64,000 nt of DNA from Pontibacter flavimaris (GTDB taxonomy: Bacteria > Bacteroidota > Bacteroidia > Cytophagales > Hymenobacteraceae). Below the pieces are notes generated by a model. The model worked only from the letters and a program-made list of their open reading frames with translations, had not been told where the DNA came from and searched no databases. This document shows, one piece after another, positions 1 through 11,110 of the stretch. The position numbers and the translations under genes were made by a program. The stretch's first letter is position 1; every line of letters begins with the position of its first letter. The stretch is taken from contig NZ_LVWA01000004.1 of the NCBI RefSeq assembly GCF_001907195.1, forward strand, positions 372,001 to 436,000, given 5' to 3'.

Positions 1-723
1 GTCCACGGGCAGGGCGTCGGTCACGAACTCCTGCTCTATCATTACCGCATCTTTTATAATATCGTGCACGCGCTCCTCCGGCAGCTTGTTTACCAGCATA
101 CGGTACAGCAGGCAGGCAAAGTCGCAGTGCAGGCCTTCGTCTCTGGAGATCAGCTCGTTCGAAAACGTGAGGCCAGGCATCAGGCCGCGCTTCTTCATCC
201 AGAAGATAGAGCAGAACGAGCCTGAGAAGAAAATGCCTTCCACCGCCGCGAAAGCGATCAGGCGCTCGGTAAAGTTCTCGCTCTCGATCCAGCGCAATGC
301 CCACTCGCCCTTCTTTTTCACGGCAGGCACGGTTTCCAGGGCGTTAAACAGGAAGTCCTTCTCCGACTGCTTCTTTACATAGGTATCTATAAGGAGGGAG
401 TAGGTTTCGGCGTGGATGTTCTCCATCATGATCTGGAAGCCATAGAAGCAGCGCGCCTCCGGAATCTGCACCTCGTTCATGAAGTTCACGGCCAGGTTCT
501 CATTCACGATGCCGTCCGAGGCAGCAAAGAAGGCCAGCACGTGGCTGATAAAGTGGCGCTCGCCGTCGTTCAGGTTCTCCCAGTCCTTCAGGTCCTGGCT
601 CAGATCAATTTCCTCGGCTGTCCAGAAACTGGCTTCTGCCTTTTTATACATCTGCCATACCTCGTCATGCTGTATCGGGAACAGTACAAAGCGGTTTGGG
701 TTTTCTTGCAGTATTGGCTCCAT
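1..723 (-). CDS. nrdB: Ribonucleoside-diphosphate reductase small subunit (partial, C-terminus beyond the left edge)
   Basis: R2 subunit of class I ribonucleotide reductase; it holds the metal centre and tyrosyl radical that the large subunit uses to make deoxyribonucleotides in the cytoplasm. The first 241 residues are present from ATG at 721-723. The ligands expected of the family are visible: D40 (in WTAEEID), E101 and H104 (ENIHAE), E162 (EGIFF), E196 and H199 (DEGLH). Y108 in [10 protein letters not shown] sits where the radical tyrosine of eukaryote-type R2 lies. The gene runs off the left edge, so the C-terminus that contacts the large subunit is missing and nrdA is not seen. Upstream lie a near-perfect -7 box on the minus strand and several DnaA-box-like sites. 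Family assignment is secure. Confidence 0.95.
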   Translation of the reverse strand, partial: MEPILQENPNRFVLFPIQHDEVWQMYKKAEASFWTAEEIDLSQDLKDWENLNDGERHFISHVLAFFAASDGIVNENLAVNFMNEVQIPEARCFYGFQIMMENIHAETYSLLIDTYVKKQSEKDFLFNALETVPAVKKKGEWALRWIESENFTERLIAFAAVEGIFFSGSFCSIFWMKKRGLMPGLTFSNELISRDEGLHCDFACLLYRMLVNKLPEERVHDIIKDAVMIEQEFVTDALPVD

Positions 724-841
724 AATCTTTTAAAATAAGCGTTTTATTGATTGAAGGGGTAAGCTGACTAGCTTAGAAAACACCCCGTTTAAGTTTTGGC
801 TCAGGTGGAGGTCAGAAGGCCATCCAATAATATCCTGACTT

Positions 842-849
842 CAAATATA
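842..849 (-). promoter_or_regulatory. nrdB: Candidate -7 box of nrdB
   Basis: On the minus strand these bases read TATATTTG, an exact match to the Bacteroidota -7 consensus TAnnTTTG, about 120 bp before the nrdB start. I do not find a clear -33 TTG at the right distance, so only the -7 element is called. Confidence 0.45.
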
Positions 850-888
850 TAGAAATGAACTCGATTTACGGGGCGAAAGTTGTTCAAT

Positions 889-1252
889 TTATGCACATGC
901 CCCTGTGGCGGCGCCTGGGCCGATTTTACCCATAATGCACACGGTTATCCACATTGCAATTAACATATATATTACTCCTGAATATTAGGACAAGTATATA
1001 TGAAATAGCTTGAGTGCAGCAATATAGCTCTTTCGGGCCAATATAGGGCTAAAACCTTAGAGTGGGAGTAGCGGGAGGAAGTTGCCTCAAACAGGCGGCG
1101 CGCAAGGGGATGGTATAAGGCGAGGCGTAGATGATGGTTGTGGAAAAGTAGCCTTGGGCAGGATAACTGTAAGGTGTTGTTGTAAAACCGTTTATGCGAT
1201 TTATCGACAAGAATGAAAAACGCCTATGTGGATATGCACATACTTTTCCACA
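889..1252. promoter_or_regulatory. Cluster of DnaA-box-like sites between nrdB and rplU
   Basis: Two perfect TTATNCACA boxes occur: TTATGCACA at 889-897 and TTATCCACA at 945-953. One-mismatch versions occur at 1139-1147 (TTTTCCACA on the minus strand), 1201-1209 (TTATCGACA), 1226-1234 (ATATCCACA on the minus strand), 1232-1240 (ATATGCACA) and 1244-1252 (TTTTCCACA). An AT-rich stretch lies at about 956-1005. DnaA control of nrd genes is known in E. coli. A replication origin is the other reading. The sites are seen; the role is inferred. No gene is supported in 724-1367. Confidence 0.5.
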
Positions 1253-1301
1253 CATATGTATAGGCAAAGTATAGGTGGCGAACAATTTGTTATACAAGCC
1301 G

Positions 1302-1332
1302 TTGCAAATATCAAAACGAAGCCGTACTTTTG
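1302..1332 (+). promoter_or_regulatory. rplU promoter (-33 TTG / -7 TACTTTTG)
   Basis: TTG at 1302-1304 and TACTTTTG at 1325-1332 are separated by 20 bp, the Bacteroidota sigma-A arrangement TTTG-N19-20-TAnnTTTG. Transcription would begin shortly after 1335, just ahead of rplU. Confidence 0.6.
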
Positions 1333-1367
1333 CGGACTAAATATTTTTTAAACATACATTGAAGCTG

Positions 1368-1676
1368 ATGTACGCAATTGTAGAAATCGCAGGTCAACAG
1401 ACCAAGGTAGAGAGCGGTAAGTTCATCTACGCCAACAAGCTTTCCGGCAATGAAGGTGACGCCGTTGAGTTCGCCAATGTTCTTCTAACTGATGACAACG
1501 GTACTATCACTGTTGGCGCTCCTTTCGTGGATGGTATCAAGGTAATTGGTAAGATCCTGGGTGAGGTAAGAGCCGACAAAGTGCTTATCTTTAAGAAGAA
1601 GAGAAGAAAAGGGTATAAGAAGTCGAGAGGTCATCGTCAGAACTATACCAAAGTTCTTATCGAAAGCATTGGTTAA
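1368..1676 (+). CDS. rplU: 50S ribosomal protein L21
   Basis: Large-subunit ribosomal protein binding 23S rRNA. The protein opens MYAIVEIAGQQTKVE, the usual L21 N-terminus, and carries the basic stretch KKKRRKGYKKSRGHRQNYT near its C-terminus, the L21 signature. I choose ATG 1368 because L21 proteins normally begin at MYAIVEIAG; an in-frame TTG at 1359 would add only three residues. It is followed after 70 bp by rpmA, the near-universal L21-L27 pair, with one promoter upstream and a strong terminator after rpmA, so the two form a transcription unit. About 102 residues, normal for the family. Confidence 0.95.
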   Translation: MYAIVEIAGQQTKVESGKFIYANKLSGNEGDAVEFANVLLTDDNGTITVGAPFVDGIKVIGKILGEVRADKVLIFKKKRRKGYKKSRGHRQNYTKVLIESIG

Positions 1677-1746
1677 GCAGTAAGAGGAAATTAATCGTAG
1701 AACCTTTTGGGCTGGCGTAGCTAACCCAACTAAATAGTAAAAGAAA

Positions 1747-2016
1747 ATGGCACACAAAAAAGGAGCTGGTAGTTCTAATAACGGCCGCGAATCGCATTCT
1801 AAACGACTGGGTGTTAAGATTTACGGAGGCCAGGACATTATCGCAGGTAACATCATTGTAAGACAGAGAGGCACTGCGCACCACCCAGGCAAAAACGTGG
1901 GTATCGGCAGAGATCATACTTTGTTCGCGTTGGTTGACGGCGTGGTAGAGTTCAGAAAGAGCGTGAAGAACCGTTCTTTTGTTTCTGTAATACCTAAGGT
2001 AGAAGCAGAGGCTTAG
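1747..2016 (+). CDS. rpmA: 50S ribosomal protein L27
   Basis: Ribosomal protein whose N-terminal tail reaches the peptidyl-transferase centre. The start [20 protein letters not shown] and the later motif [10 protein letters not shown] are diagnostic. Eighty-nine residues, full length. There is no N-terminal cleavage extension of the kind found in Firmicutes. Second gene of the rplU-rpmA unit, closed by the hairpin at 2035-2070. Confidence 0.97.
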   Translation: MAHKKGAGSSNNGRESHSKRLGVKIYGGQDIIAGNIIVRQRGTAHHPGKNVGIGRDHTLFALVDGVVEFRKSVKNRSFVSVIPKVEAEA

Positions 2017-2034
2017 TTCAAGCCAAACTCATAG

Positions 2035-2070
2035 AAAAGAGGGATACCCGGCGGGTATCCCTCTTTTTTT
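2035..2070 (+). terminator. Rho-independent terminator of rplU-rpmA
   Basis: GAGGGATACCC (2039-2049) pairs perfectly with GGGTATCCCTC (2053-2063), with A residues before and an eight-T run after, 23 bp beyond the rpmA stop codon. Confidence 0.9.
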
Positions 2071-2162
2071 AGGGAATTCGGGAAAAACGAAACCAACCGG
2101 CGCAGCGGGCGTACATATAAGCAGGAATCGGATTTGTGATTAAACGAAAAAGATTCTGAAGG

Positions 2163-2195
2163 AAAAGGACACGATAAGTGTCCTTTTCTGTTTTT
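2163..2195. terminator. Second terminator-like hairpin
   Basis: AAAAGGACAC (2163-2172), loop GATAA, GTGTCCTTTT (2178-2187), then a short T-rich tail. It lies between rpmA and the SAM riboswitch and could serve as a backup terminator that insulates the metH leader. Confidence 0.6.
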
Positions 2196-2287
2196 ATACC
2201 TTTCTGTGCCGGCGCCAGGCCTTCCTTTACAATTTAAGGGCAACTAATTTCCTTTTCCCACGGATATACCTTTACTTTGCATATATT

Positions 2288-2428
2288 CTTATCAAGAAAG
2301 ACTGAGGGAAAGGGCCCTGTGATGTCTTAGCAACCATGTATAAAGCTTGGTGCTAACTCCCTCCTGGCGCATCAGCGGCCAGGGAAGATAAGATCGACTT
2401 CCTCTCCCGGGTGCTCTTTCTTGATAAG
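2288..2428 (+). ncRNA. SAM-I (S-box) riboswitch of metH
   Basis: The leader has the S-box layout. The closing P1 helix pairs CTTATCAAGAAAG (2288-2300) with CTTTCTTGATAAG (2416-2428). Inside are GAGGGA, GGGCCCTGTGATG, GCAACC, GGTGCTAACTCC and GGAAGATAAG in the canonical order. In this class S-adenosylmethionine binding lowers expression of the gene downstream. It lies 36 bp before metH, so metH and probably metF are turned down when SAM is plentiful. No separate intrinsic terminator is evident before metH, so translational control is possible. Confidence 0.9.
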
Positions 2429-2464
2429 TTGTGAAAATGACTAACGAGGAGAAAGACACCGGCC

Positions 2465-6184
<3,720 letters not shown>

Positions 6185-6232
6185 AAACAGGAGAGGGAGC
6201 TTTAGGTGGTTGCAACTTTATACTTTTCTTGA

Positions 6233-6274
6233 TGCTGTCATCCTGCAAGGATCTTGTGTGAAGGGAGGTGAAGC
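6233..6274. repeat. TGTCATCCTG repeat (half element)
   Basis: TGTCATCCTGCAAGGATCTTG followed by TGTGAAGGGAGGTGAAG. It resembles 51959-52034, and the reverse complement of its core is at 42114-42134. It lies between metH and metF. Confidence 0.65.
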
Positions 6275-6310
6275 AAAAGCTCTGGAGCTCTTGGGGCGCT
6301 AAAGTAAGAA

Positions 6311-6361
6311 CAAGTTCCCCGCCTTGGATAAGGAGGGGCTAGGGGTGGTTGGACCCGGTAA
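6311..6361. repeat. Palindromic repeat, family G, copy 1
   Basis: TTCCCCGCCTT, GGAT, AAGGAGGGG, then CTAGGGGTGGTTGGACCCGG. Close relatives lie at 42015-42064 (same strand) and 55792-55844 (inverted). The core can fold as a GC-rich hairpin in the metH-metF spacer. Confidence 0.8.
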
Positions 6362-6405
6362 AACCAGCCATTTAACAATTGACCATCTAACCATCTAAGT
6401 ATAAC

Positions 6406-7362
6406 TTGAAAGTTACAGACCACTTCAAGAATGCGAATGGCAAAACGCTGTTCACTTTTGAAATACTGCCTCCGCTGAAAGGCGAAAACATGCGCACCCT
6501 GTTCAGCCACATCGACCCGCTGATGGAGTTTAACCCGCCGTTTATCGACGTAACCTACCATCGCGAAGAATATGTGTACAAGCAGCGCGAAAATGGGTTA
6601 CTGGAAAAAATCACCACGCGCAAAAGACCGGGCACGGTGGGTATTTGTGCGGCCATCCAAAACCACTATAAAGTAGACACGGTGCCGCACCTGATCTGCG
6701 GGGGCTTTAACAAGGAAGAAACCGAGAACGCGCTGATAGACCTGCACTTTTTAGGGATAGATAATGTGCTGGTACTGCGTGGTGACTGCGTGAAGAGCGA
6801 GCAACGCTTCGTGCCGGAACCGGGCGGGCATAACTACGCCACAGAGCTGATTGAGCAGGTAGTGAACATGAACAACGGCGTTTACCTGGATGATGAGCAG
6901 GCCTACCACAACGGCACCGGTTTCTGCATTGGCGTGGCCGGCTACCCCGAGAAACATTTCGAAGCGCCCAACCTGAAATCGGATCTGCGCTGGCTGAAGA
7001 AGAAAATAGAACTGGGCGCAGACTACATTGTAACGCAGATGTTTTTCGACAACCAGAAGTACTTCGACTTTGTGAACCGCTGTCGTGCAGAAGGTATAAC
7101 TGTGCCGATCATTCCGGGCCTGAAACCGATGACCACCAAAACGCAGCTTACCTTATTGCCAAGCCTGTTCCATATAGAAATACCCTGCGATCTGGCAGAA
7201 GCCATTGAGGACTGTCCGGACAACAAGGCGGCGGCGCAGGTGGGCGTGGAGTGGGCCATACAACAGTCAAAAGAGCTGATGGAGTTTGGCGTGCCGTGCC
7301 TGCACTACTACTCTATGGGCAAATCGGATTCGGTGCGGAAAGTGGCGGAAGCGCTGTTTTGA
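6406..7362 (+). CDS. metF: Methylenetetrahydrofolate reductase
   Basis: FAD enzyme reducing 5,10-methylene- to 5-methyltetrahydrofolate, the methyl donor used by MetH. The N-terminus TDHFKNANGKTLFTFEILPP with the active-site Glu in FEILPP, the stretch LRGDCVK, and TQMFFDNQKYF with IPGLKPM are typical. 318 residues, normal. The start is TTG at 6406: the conserved N-terminus begins there and the next ATG lies beyond the catalytic FEILPP motif. It follows metH by 221 bp of repeat-filled spacer, so cotranscription under the SAM riboswitch is plausible but not proven. Confidence 0.95.
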   Translation: MKVTDHFKNANGKTLFTFEILPPLKGENMRTLFSHIDPLMEFNPPFIDVTYHREEYVYKQRENGLLEKITTRKRPGTVGICAAIQNHYKVDTVPHLICGGFNKEETENALIDLHFLGIDNVLVLRGDCVKSEQRFVPEPGGHNYATELIEQVVNMNNGVYLDDEQAYHNGTGFCIGVAGYPEKHFEAPNLKSDLRWLKKKIELGADYIVTQMFFDNQKYFDFVNRCRAEGITVPIIPGLKPMTTKTQLTLLPSLFHIEIPCDLAEAIEDCPDNKAAAQVGVEWAIQQSKELMEFGVPCLHYYSMGKSDSVRKVAEALF

Positions 7363-7504
7363 AGTATAGCACATATCCCGGAATGTCGGAAACATGTCCC
7401 GAAGTATTTCAGGAGACCTTCGAGGTCTTGATTACAACGGAGCGACAATCAATCCTCCGCCAGACGCGCGTAGGTTTTGAAAACACCACAAGGTCTTTTC
7501 ATAC

Positions 7505-8434
7505 TTACTCCGGCCTGAAAATCTCCGCGATCATACAGCGCACACTTCCGCCGCCGCACTGCTCTATCACATGTATCGGGAAGTATAGCAGGTGGTCGTG
7601 ATGCTTTCTAAGCTTCTGTAGCTGCTCCTTCGTCAGTGAAGTATAAGCTGCTTCGGACATCACAAGGATAGCTTCGTTTTGCTTGTTGCGGAGCTGCAGC
7701 ATGTTGCCGGCAAAGTGGTGGTGCGTTTGGGCAGCTGTCAGTTCGATGGTCTCTTTCCCGGTATTTTCGAGTTGCTGGCGTAGTTTTTCGCGATCATCCG
7801 CGTCCACTACATCCATACCTATCACGGCAAAAGTATCGCCAATGCAAAGCATTACATTGGTGTGGTAGATTAGTTCGCCTGTAGGGCCGTAAGCGCGGAA
7901 CGCTACCGGTTTATAGTTCAGTTTGTCGCAGAACTCCTGCAGCGGTTCCAGTTCTGTTCTGGGAGATAAAGCGGCGTAGGCAATGCTGTTCTCGCGGTCC
8001 AGGATCATACTTCCGGTGCCTTCCAAAAACGTTGGCTCGGGCTGGCCTTCGAAATATTCCAGCCCTACATGTTCGCTAAAGCCATACTTCTGGAACAGCA
8101 AATCAATCACATCCTGCCGGCGCTCCCCGCGGCGGCTTACGGGTGCCATGGGGTAAGTAACGAGTTGCCCGCCTTGGTGCGTGGAGAACCAGTTGTTCGG
8201 GAAAATGGAATCCGGGGTGCGGGAGTTTTCCACATCCTGCATCACAGTTACCTCAACACCCTTCTGCTGTAGTTGCCGCACCATTTGCCGGAACTCCAGT
8301 AACGCCCTGGCCTGTACTTCTGCCGGTGTTAACCCTGCCGCCTGCTTCTGGAATTTGTTGGTCTCGGCCGCGTCCGGGTTATAGCCAAAGCTAGTTGGCT
8401 CGATCATTAAAATCGTATCGGTGGTCTGCCTCAT
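7505..8434 (-). CDS. ctlX: CtlX-type citrulline/arginine hydrolase, amidinotransferase superfamily
   Basis: Guanidino/ureido-group modifying enzyme of the arginine-deiminase-like fold; CtlX proteins are linked to citrulline use. Family markers: FPNNW at 79-83, GTGSMILD at 139-146, H191 in YHTNVML and the C-terminal nucleophile C300 in GGGSVRC. 309 residues, full length. Start ATG at 8434 (MRQTTDTILMIEP). It is 12 bp downstream of the cyclase gene 8447-9217 on the same strand, so the two are probably one operon. The exact substrate is not readable from the sequence. Confidence 0.85.
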   Translation of the reverse strand: MRQTTDTILMIEPTSFGYNPDAAETNKFQKQAAGLTPAEVQARALLEFRQMVRQLQQKGVEVTVMQDVENSRTPDSIFPNNWFSTHQGGQLVTYPMAPVSRRGERRQDVIDLLFQKYGFSEHVGLEYFEGQPEPTFLEGTGSMILDRENSIAYAALSPRTELEPLQEFCDKLNYKPVAFRAYGPTGELIYHTNVMLCIGDTFAVIGMDVVDADDREKLRQQLENTGKETIELTAAQTHHHFAGNMLQLRNKQNEAILVMSEAAYTSLTKEQLQKLRKHHDHLLYFPIHVIEQCGGGSVRCMIAEIFRPE

Positions 8435-8446
8435 ACAAAGTATAAA

Positions 8447-9217
8447 CTATAGTTGCGGAAAAACGGGCGATAAAGTATAAAGCACAGGTTTGCTCGGGCT
8501 GGCATCGAGTTGCAGGCTGGCGATCTGCAGGTTGAGCAAGTATAAGCCATCGGGAATATGGTCCGGCACGTAGATGAGCTCGGTGATGGTGGCGCCGCAG
8601 CGGGTGTTCTCGGGGTACTGCCAGAACGCGTGATGGCACAGCAGCTTGCCTTCGTCCAGCTCGCGGTCCACGGAGGGCAGGTCCAGCAACAGATGCTGTA
8701 CGCCTTTTTCTGCTAAATATTGGCCAATCGTATGTTCTAAGTATGGCGGGTTGGTGCCGGAATAGTGGCGGGTGAGTTTGGCGTCGGAGTTAGGCGAGGT
8801 GCGAAGCATAAGGGCCTCGGGATTTATACGTTGGAGCTGCGCTTTCACGTCCTCCAGCAGCACTACCTCGTCGCCGTTTTCCTGGGTTTGCGGGCTTACG
8901 GTTAGGAGTTGGGCCACAAATAAAAAGCGTTTCAGGCAGTTGTGGATGGTGGCGTTCTCGTCCGCGGCAATATGGCCGTAGCACTCGGTGTGGGTGCCGT
9001 TGCCGTGGGGCGTCAGGTGCACGCGCTTGTAGTTGGTACTGCCGCCCTCTGCCACCGATCCCACGAAATTCCCTACCCGGATCACATCAAACTGAACCGG
9101 CTCAGCCCAGAAACACTCCGGCTGTGGTTGCCTGTTGTGCAGCGGCATGGAGATATCCAGCGGCTGCAGCGGGTTAAAAGTATAAATCTGGTGGCGGTGG
9201 GTGATGGTGGCTTCCAT
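8447..9217 (-). CDS. Cyclase-family (kynurenine-formamidase-like) metal-dependent hydrolase
   Basis: PF04199 family hydrolase, 256 residues. The metal-binding motif of the family, HxGTHxDxPxH, appears as HGNGTHTECYGH at residues 71-82: the three histidines are kept, the acidic ligand is Glu78 in place of Asp, and the Pro position is Tyr80. Members open amide or lactam rings, for example N-formylkynurenine, but the motif changes argue against assuming that substrate. First gene of a probable two-gene operon with ctlX, which suggests a joint role in amino-acid breakdown (inference). No signal peptide. Confidence 0.75.
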   Translation of the reverse strand: MEATITHRHQIYTFNPLQPLDISMPLHNRQPQPECFWAEPVQFDVIRVGNFVGSVAEGGSTNYKRVHLTPHGNGTHTECYGHIAADENATIHNCLKRFLFVAQLLTVSPQTQENGDEVVLLEDVKAQLQRINPEALMLRTSPNSDAKLTRHYSGTNPPYLEHTIGQYLAEKGVQHLLLDLPSVDRELDEGKLLCHHAFWQYPENTRCGATITELIYVPDHIPDGLYLLNLQIASLQLDASPSKPVLYTLSPVFPQL

Positions 9218-9290
9218 GGGCTTGCGGGCTTTTTGGCAAGTATAAACGAAATTACCGAGACCTATACTTTATACTTGTCACTAACGTAGG

Positions 9291-9704
9291 CTATCTTTCC
9301 AGCAGCCAGTTAACAGCTTCCTCTTCCGATGGAAAGTCGCGGATTTCGTAGGTAAGCTCATCTGTCGCCTCTGCCCTGGCCACCACCGATTCCATTGCCA
9401 GTTTCCTGAACAGGTTATCGGGCATAACGCGGGCCATTTTCTTTAGGGAAGTATGGGTGAATAAATCGTAGTAGATGTTGGCGAGCCAGTCCTTTGTCAC
9501 AGGGCTGACGGCGGACACGAATTCCGCGTTCATCAGCATTTTCTCAGCTCTTGTGGCGGTGACAGTCGCATGGGACCTCATGGATTCAAGCATAAACTGC
9601 TCATCATCCACAGGGTGCAGCCACTCCGTTCGAACGTACGCAAGCGCATCATCTGCCTCTATTTTAAAATGGTCTGACTGGTAGATTATCCTAAGTTCCG
9701 GCAT
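9291..9704 (-). CDS. Small STAS-like hypothetical protein
   Basis: About 137 residues when started at ATG 9704 (MPELRIIYQSDHFKIE). A longer in-frame start at 9755 adds a hydrophobic stretch that does not look native. The alternating beta/alpha pattern and the ending EEEAVNWLLER are typical of STAS/SpoIIAA-like proteins common in Bacteroidota, but I see no catalytic residues and cannot assign a role. It lies between hemW and the cyclase operon, all on the minus strand. No signal peptide or membrane segment. Confidence 0.65.
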   Translation of the reverse strand: MPELRIIYQSDHFKIEADDALAYVRTEWLHPVDDEQFMLESMRSHATVTATRAEKMLMNAEFVSAVSPVTKDWLANIYYDLFTHTSLKKMARVMPDNLFRKLAMESVVARAEATDELTYEIRDFPSEEEAVNWLLER

Positions 9705-9776
9705 GTGAGTTTCAGGGTTAATAATTATGGCTAAATGGTGATACGGAACCAGCAAACTTAAGTGCCGGCCAGTCTG

Positions 9777-10904
9777 CTACTCCATCATCAGGTCCAGCGT
9801 AATCTGATCGGCGAGCAGCTTGCCCTTATCCGTTAAGCATAACACATTATCGTTTATACTTGCCAGTTCCTGCTGCTGCAGCTCCTGCAGGTATACCTGG
9901 TGCGATGCCTGCGCATCATACTTATACTTGTCGCGCAGCAGCGCCAGGTCGCAGCCCCAGATGGTGCGCAGCGTGGTGAGCAGGTAGTCGTTGGCCTGGT
10001 CTGCCAGGCTCAGTTCCTCTGTTTCGGCGGGAATTATACTTTGGCTGATGGCTGCGGTATACTTGCGGTTGTTGGCCACGTTGTACTGCCGGCTATGGCC
10101 GTTAAACGAGTGCGCGCTGGGGCCCACGCCCAGGTAATGCACACCGCGCCAGTAGTTGCTGTTGTGCCTCGACTCGTGACCGGGCTGACAGAAGTTGGAG
10201 ATCTCATACTGCACAAAGCCATGCTGCGCCATCTGCTCCAGCAGGATCTCGAACTGTTGCGCCGTAAAGTCGTCTCCGGATGGCCTGAACTTGCCTTTCT
10301 TGCTCCAGCGACCCAGTGCCGTGTCGGGCTCTATGGTGAGGGCGTAGCAGGAAACGTGCTGCACATGCAGCGAAAACAGTGTTTTTAAATCTTCCTGCCA
10401 GATGGTATGGTCCGGTGCCGGGATGCCGTAGATCAGGTCCACGGTGATGTTGTCGAAGCCGGCTGCCTGGGCGTCGCGCACGCACTGCAGGCTCTCGCTG
10501 GCGTTGTGGGCGCGGTTCATCAGGCGCAGATGCGGCTCATGGAACGACTGCAATCCTATACTTAGGCGGTTGATGCCAGCGGTCTTCAGCTCCCGCAGCT
10601 TCTCCGGGGAGAGGTCGTCGGGGTTGGCCTCCAGGGTTATTTCAGCATCCCCCGAAACTATAAACAGCCTGTTGATGGTTTGTAGCAATAGCTCCAGCTC
10701 TGCCTGCGTGAGCAGCGAGGGAGTGCCGCCGCCAAAGTATATCGTGCGCACCGTCTGGCCCTGCAGGTACTCCCGGCGCAGCTCCAGCTCCCGGGCAATG
10801 GCCGCAATGGTCGAAGCCTTGTGCCCCATCGAGGTGCTGAAGTGGAAGTCGCAGTAGTGGCAGGCCTGCTTGCAGAAAGGGATATGGAGGTAGATGCCGG
10901 ACAA
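9777..10904 (-). CDS. hemW: HemW-type radical SAM protein (heme chaperone-like; formerly HemN-like)
   Basis: Radical SAM protein with the cluster motif C11-KQA-C15-HY-C18 and the opening YLHIPFCKQACHYCDFHF that marks HemW. FGGGTPS and LEANPDD follow at the expected places, and the C-terminal HemN-type domain is present. HemW binds heme and is thought to insert it into respiratory enzymes; true HemN coproporphyrinogen dehydrogenases are longer with an extra N-terminal region, absent here. 375 residues, typical. Start ATG at 10904, MSGIYLHIP. Confidence 0.9.
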   Translation of the reverse strand: MSGIYLHIPFCKQACHYCDFHFSTSMGHKASTIAAIARELELRREYLQGQTVRTIYFGGGTPSLLTQAELELLLQTINRLFIVSGDAEITLEANPDDLSPEKLRELKTAGINRLSIGLQSFHEPHLRLMNRAHNASESLQCVRDAQAAGFDNITVDLIYGIPAPDHTIWQEDLKTLFSLHVQHVSCYALTIEPDTALGRWSKKGKFRPSGDDFTAQQFEILLEQMAQHGFVQYEISNFCQPGHESRHNSNYWRGVHYLGVGPSAHSFNGHSRQYNVANNRKYTAAISQSIIPAETEELSLADQANDYLLTTLRTIWGCDLALLRDKYKYDAQASHQVYLQELQQQELASINDNVLCLTDKGKLLADQITLDLMME

Positions 10905-10966
10905 GTTTATTTAATTGTTAAATTGTTGGAGGATTCAATTGCTGATGGTCTGAAAACGGTGTTCGC

Positions 10967-10998
10967 TCTAGAAGTCTAGAAGTCTAGAAGTCTAGAAG
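10967..10998. repeat. Four perfect 8-bp tandem repeats (TCTAGAAG)
   Basis: TCTAGAAG is repeated exactly four times (10967, 10975, 10983, 10991) in the 206-bp divergent spacer between hemW and the Omp85 gene, about 110-145 bp before the Omp85 start. Copy number could vary by slippage. Confidence 0.85.
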
Positions 10999-11110
10999 TA
11001 TGAAGTAGACCTGAACCCTTTACCTTTGTAAGTATAAAGTATAAACCAGGCGCTGCCGTACAGCCCACATCCATTAAACAAATTAACCCTTTAACAGTTC
11101 AACCGCACAA

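Noticed and set aside
1049..1297. 82-residue minus-strand frame between nrdB and rplU
   Set aside because: It covers DnaA-like sites and the rplU promoter region, has no ribosome-binding context and no recognisable domain.
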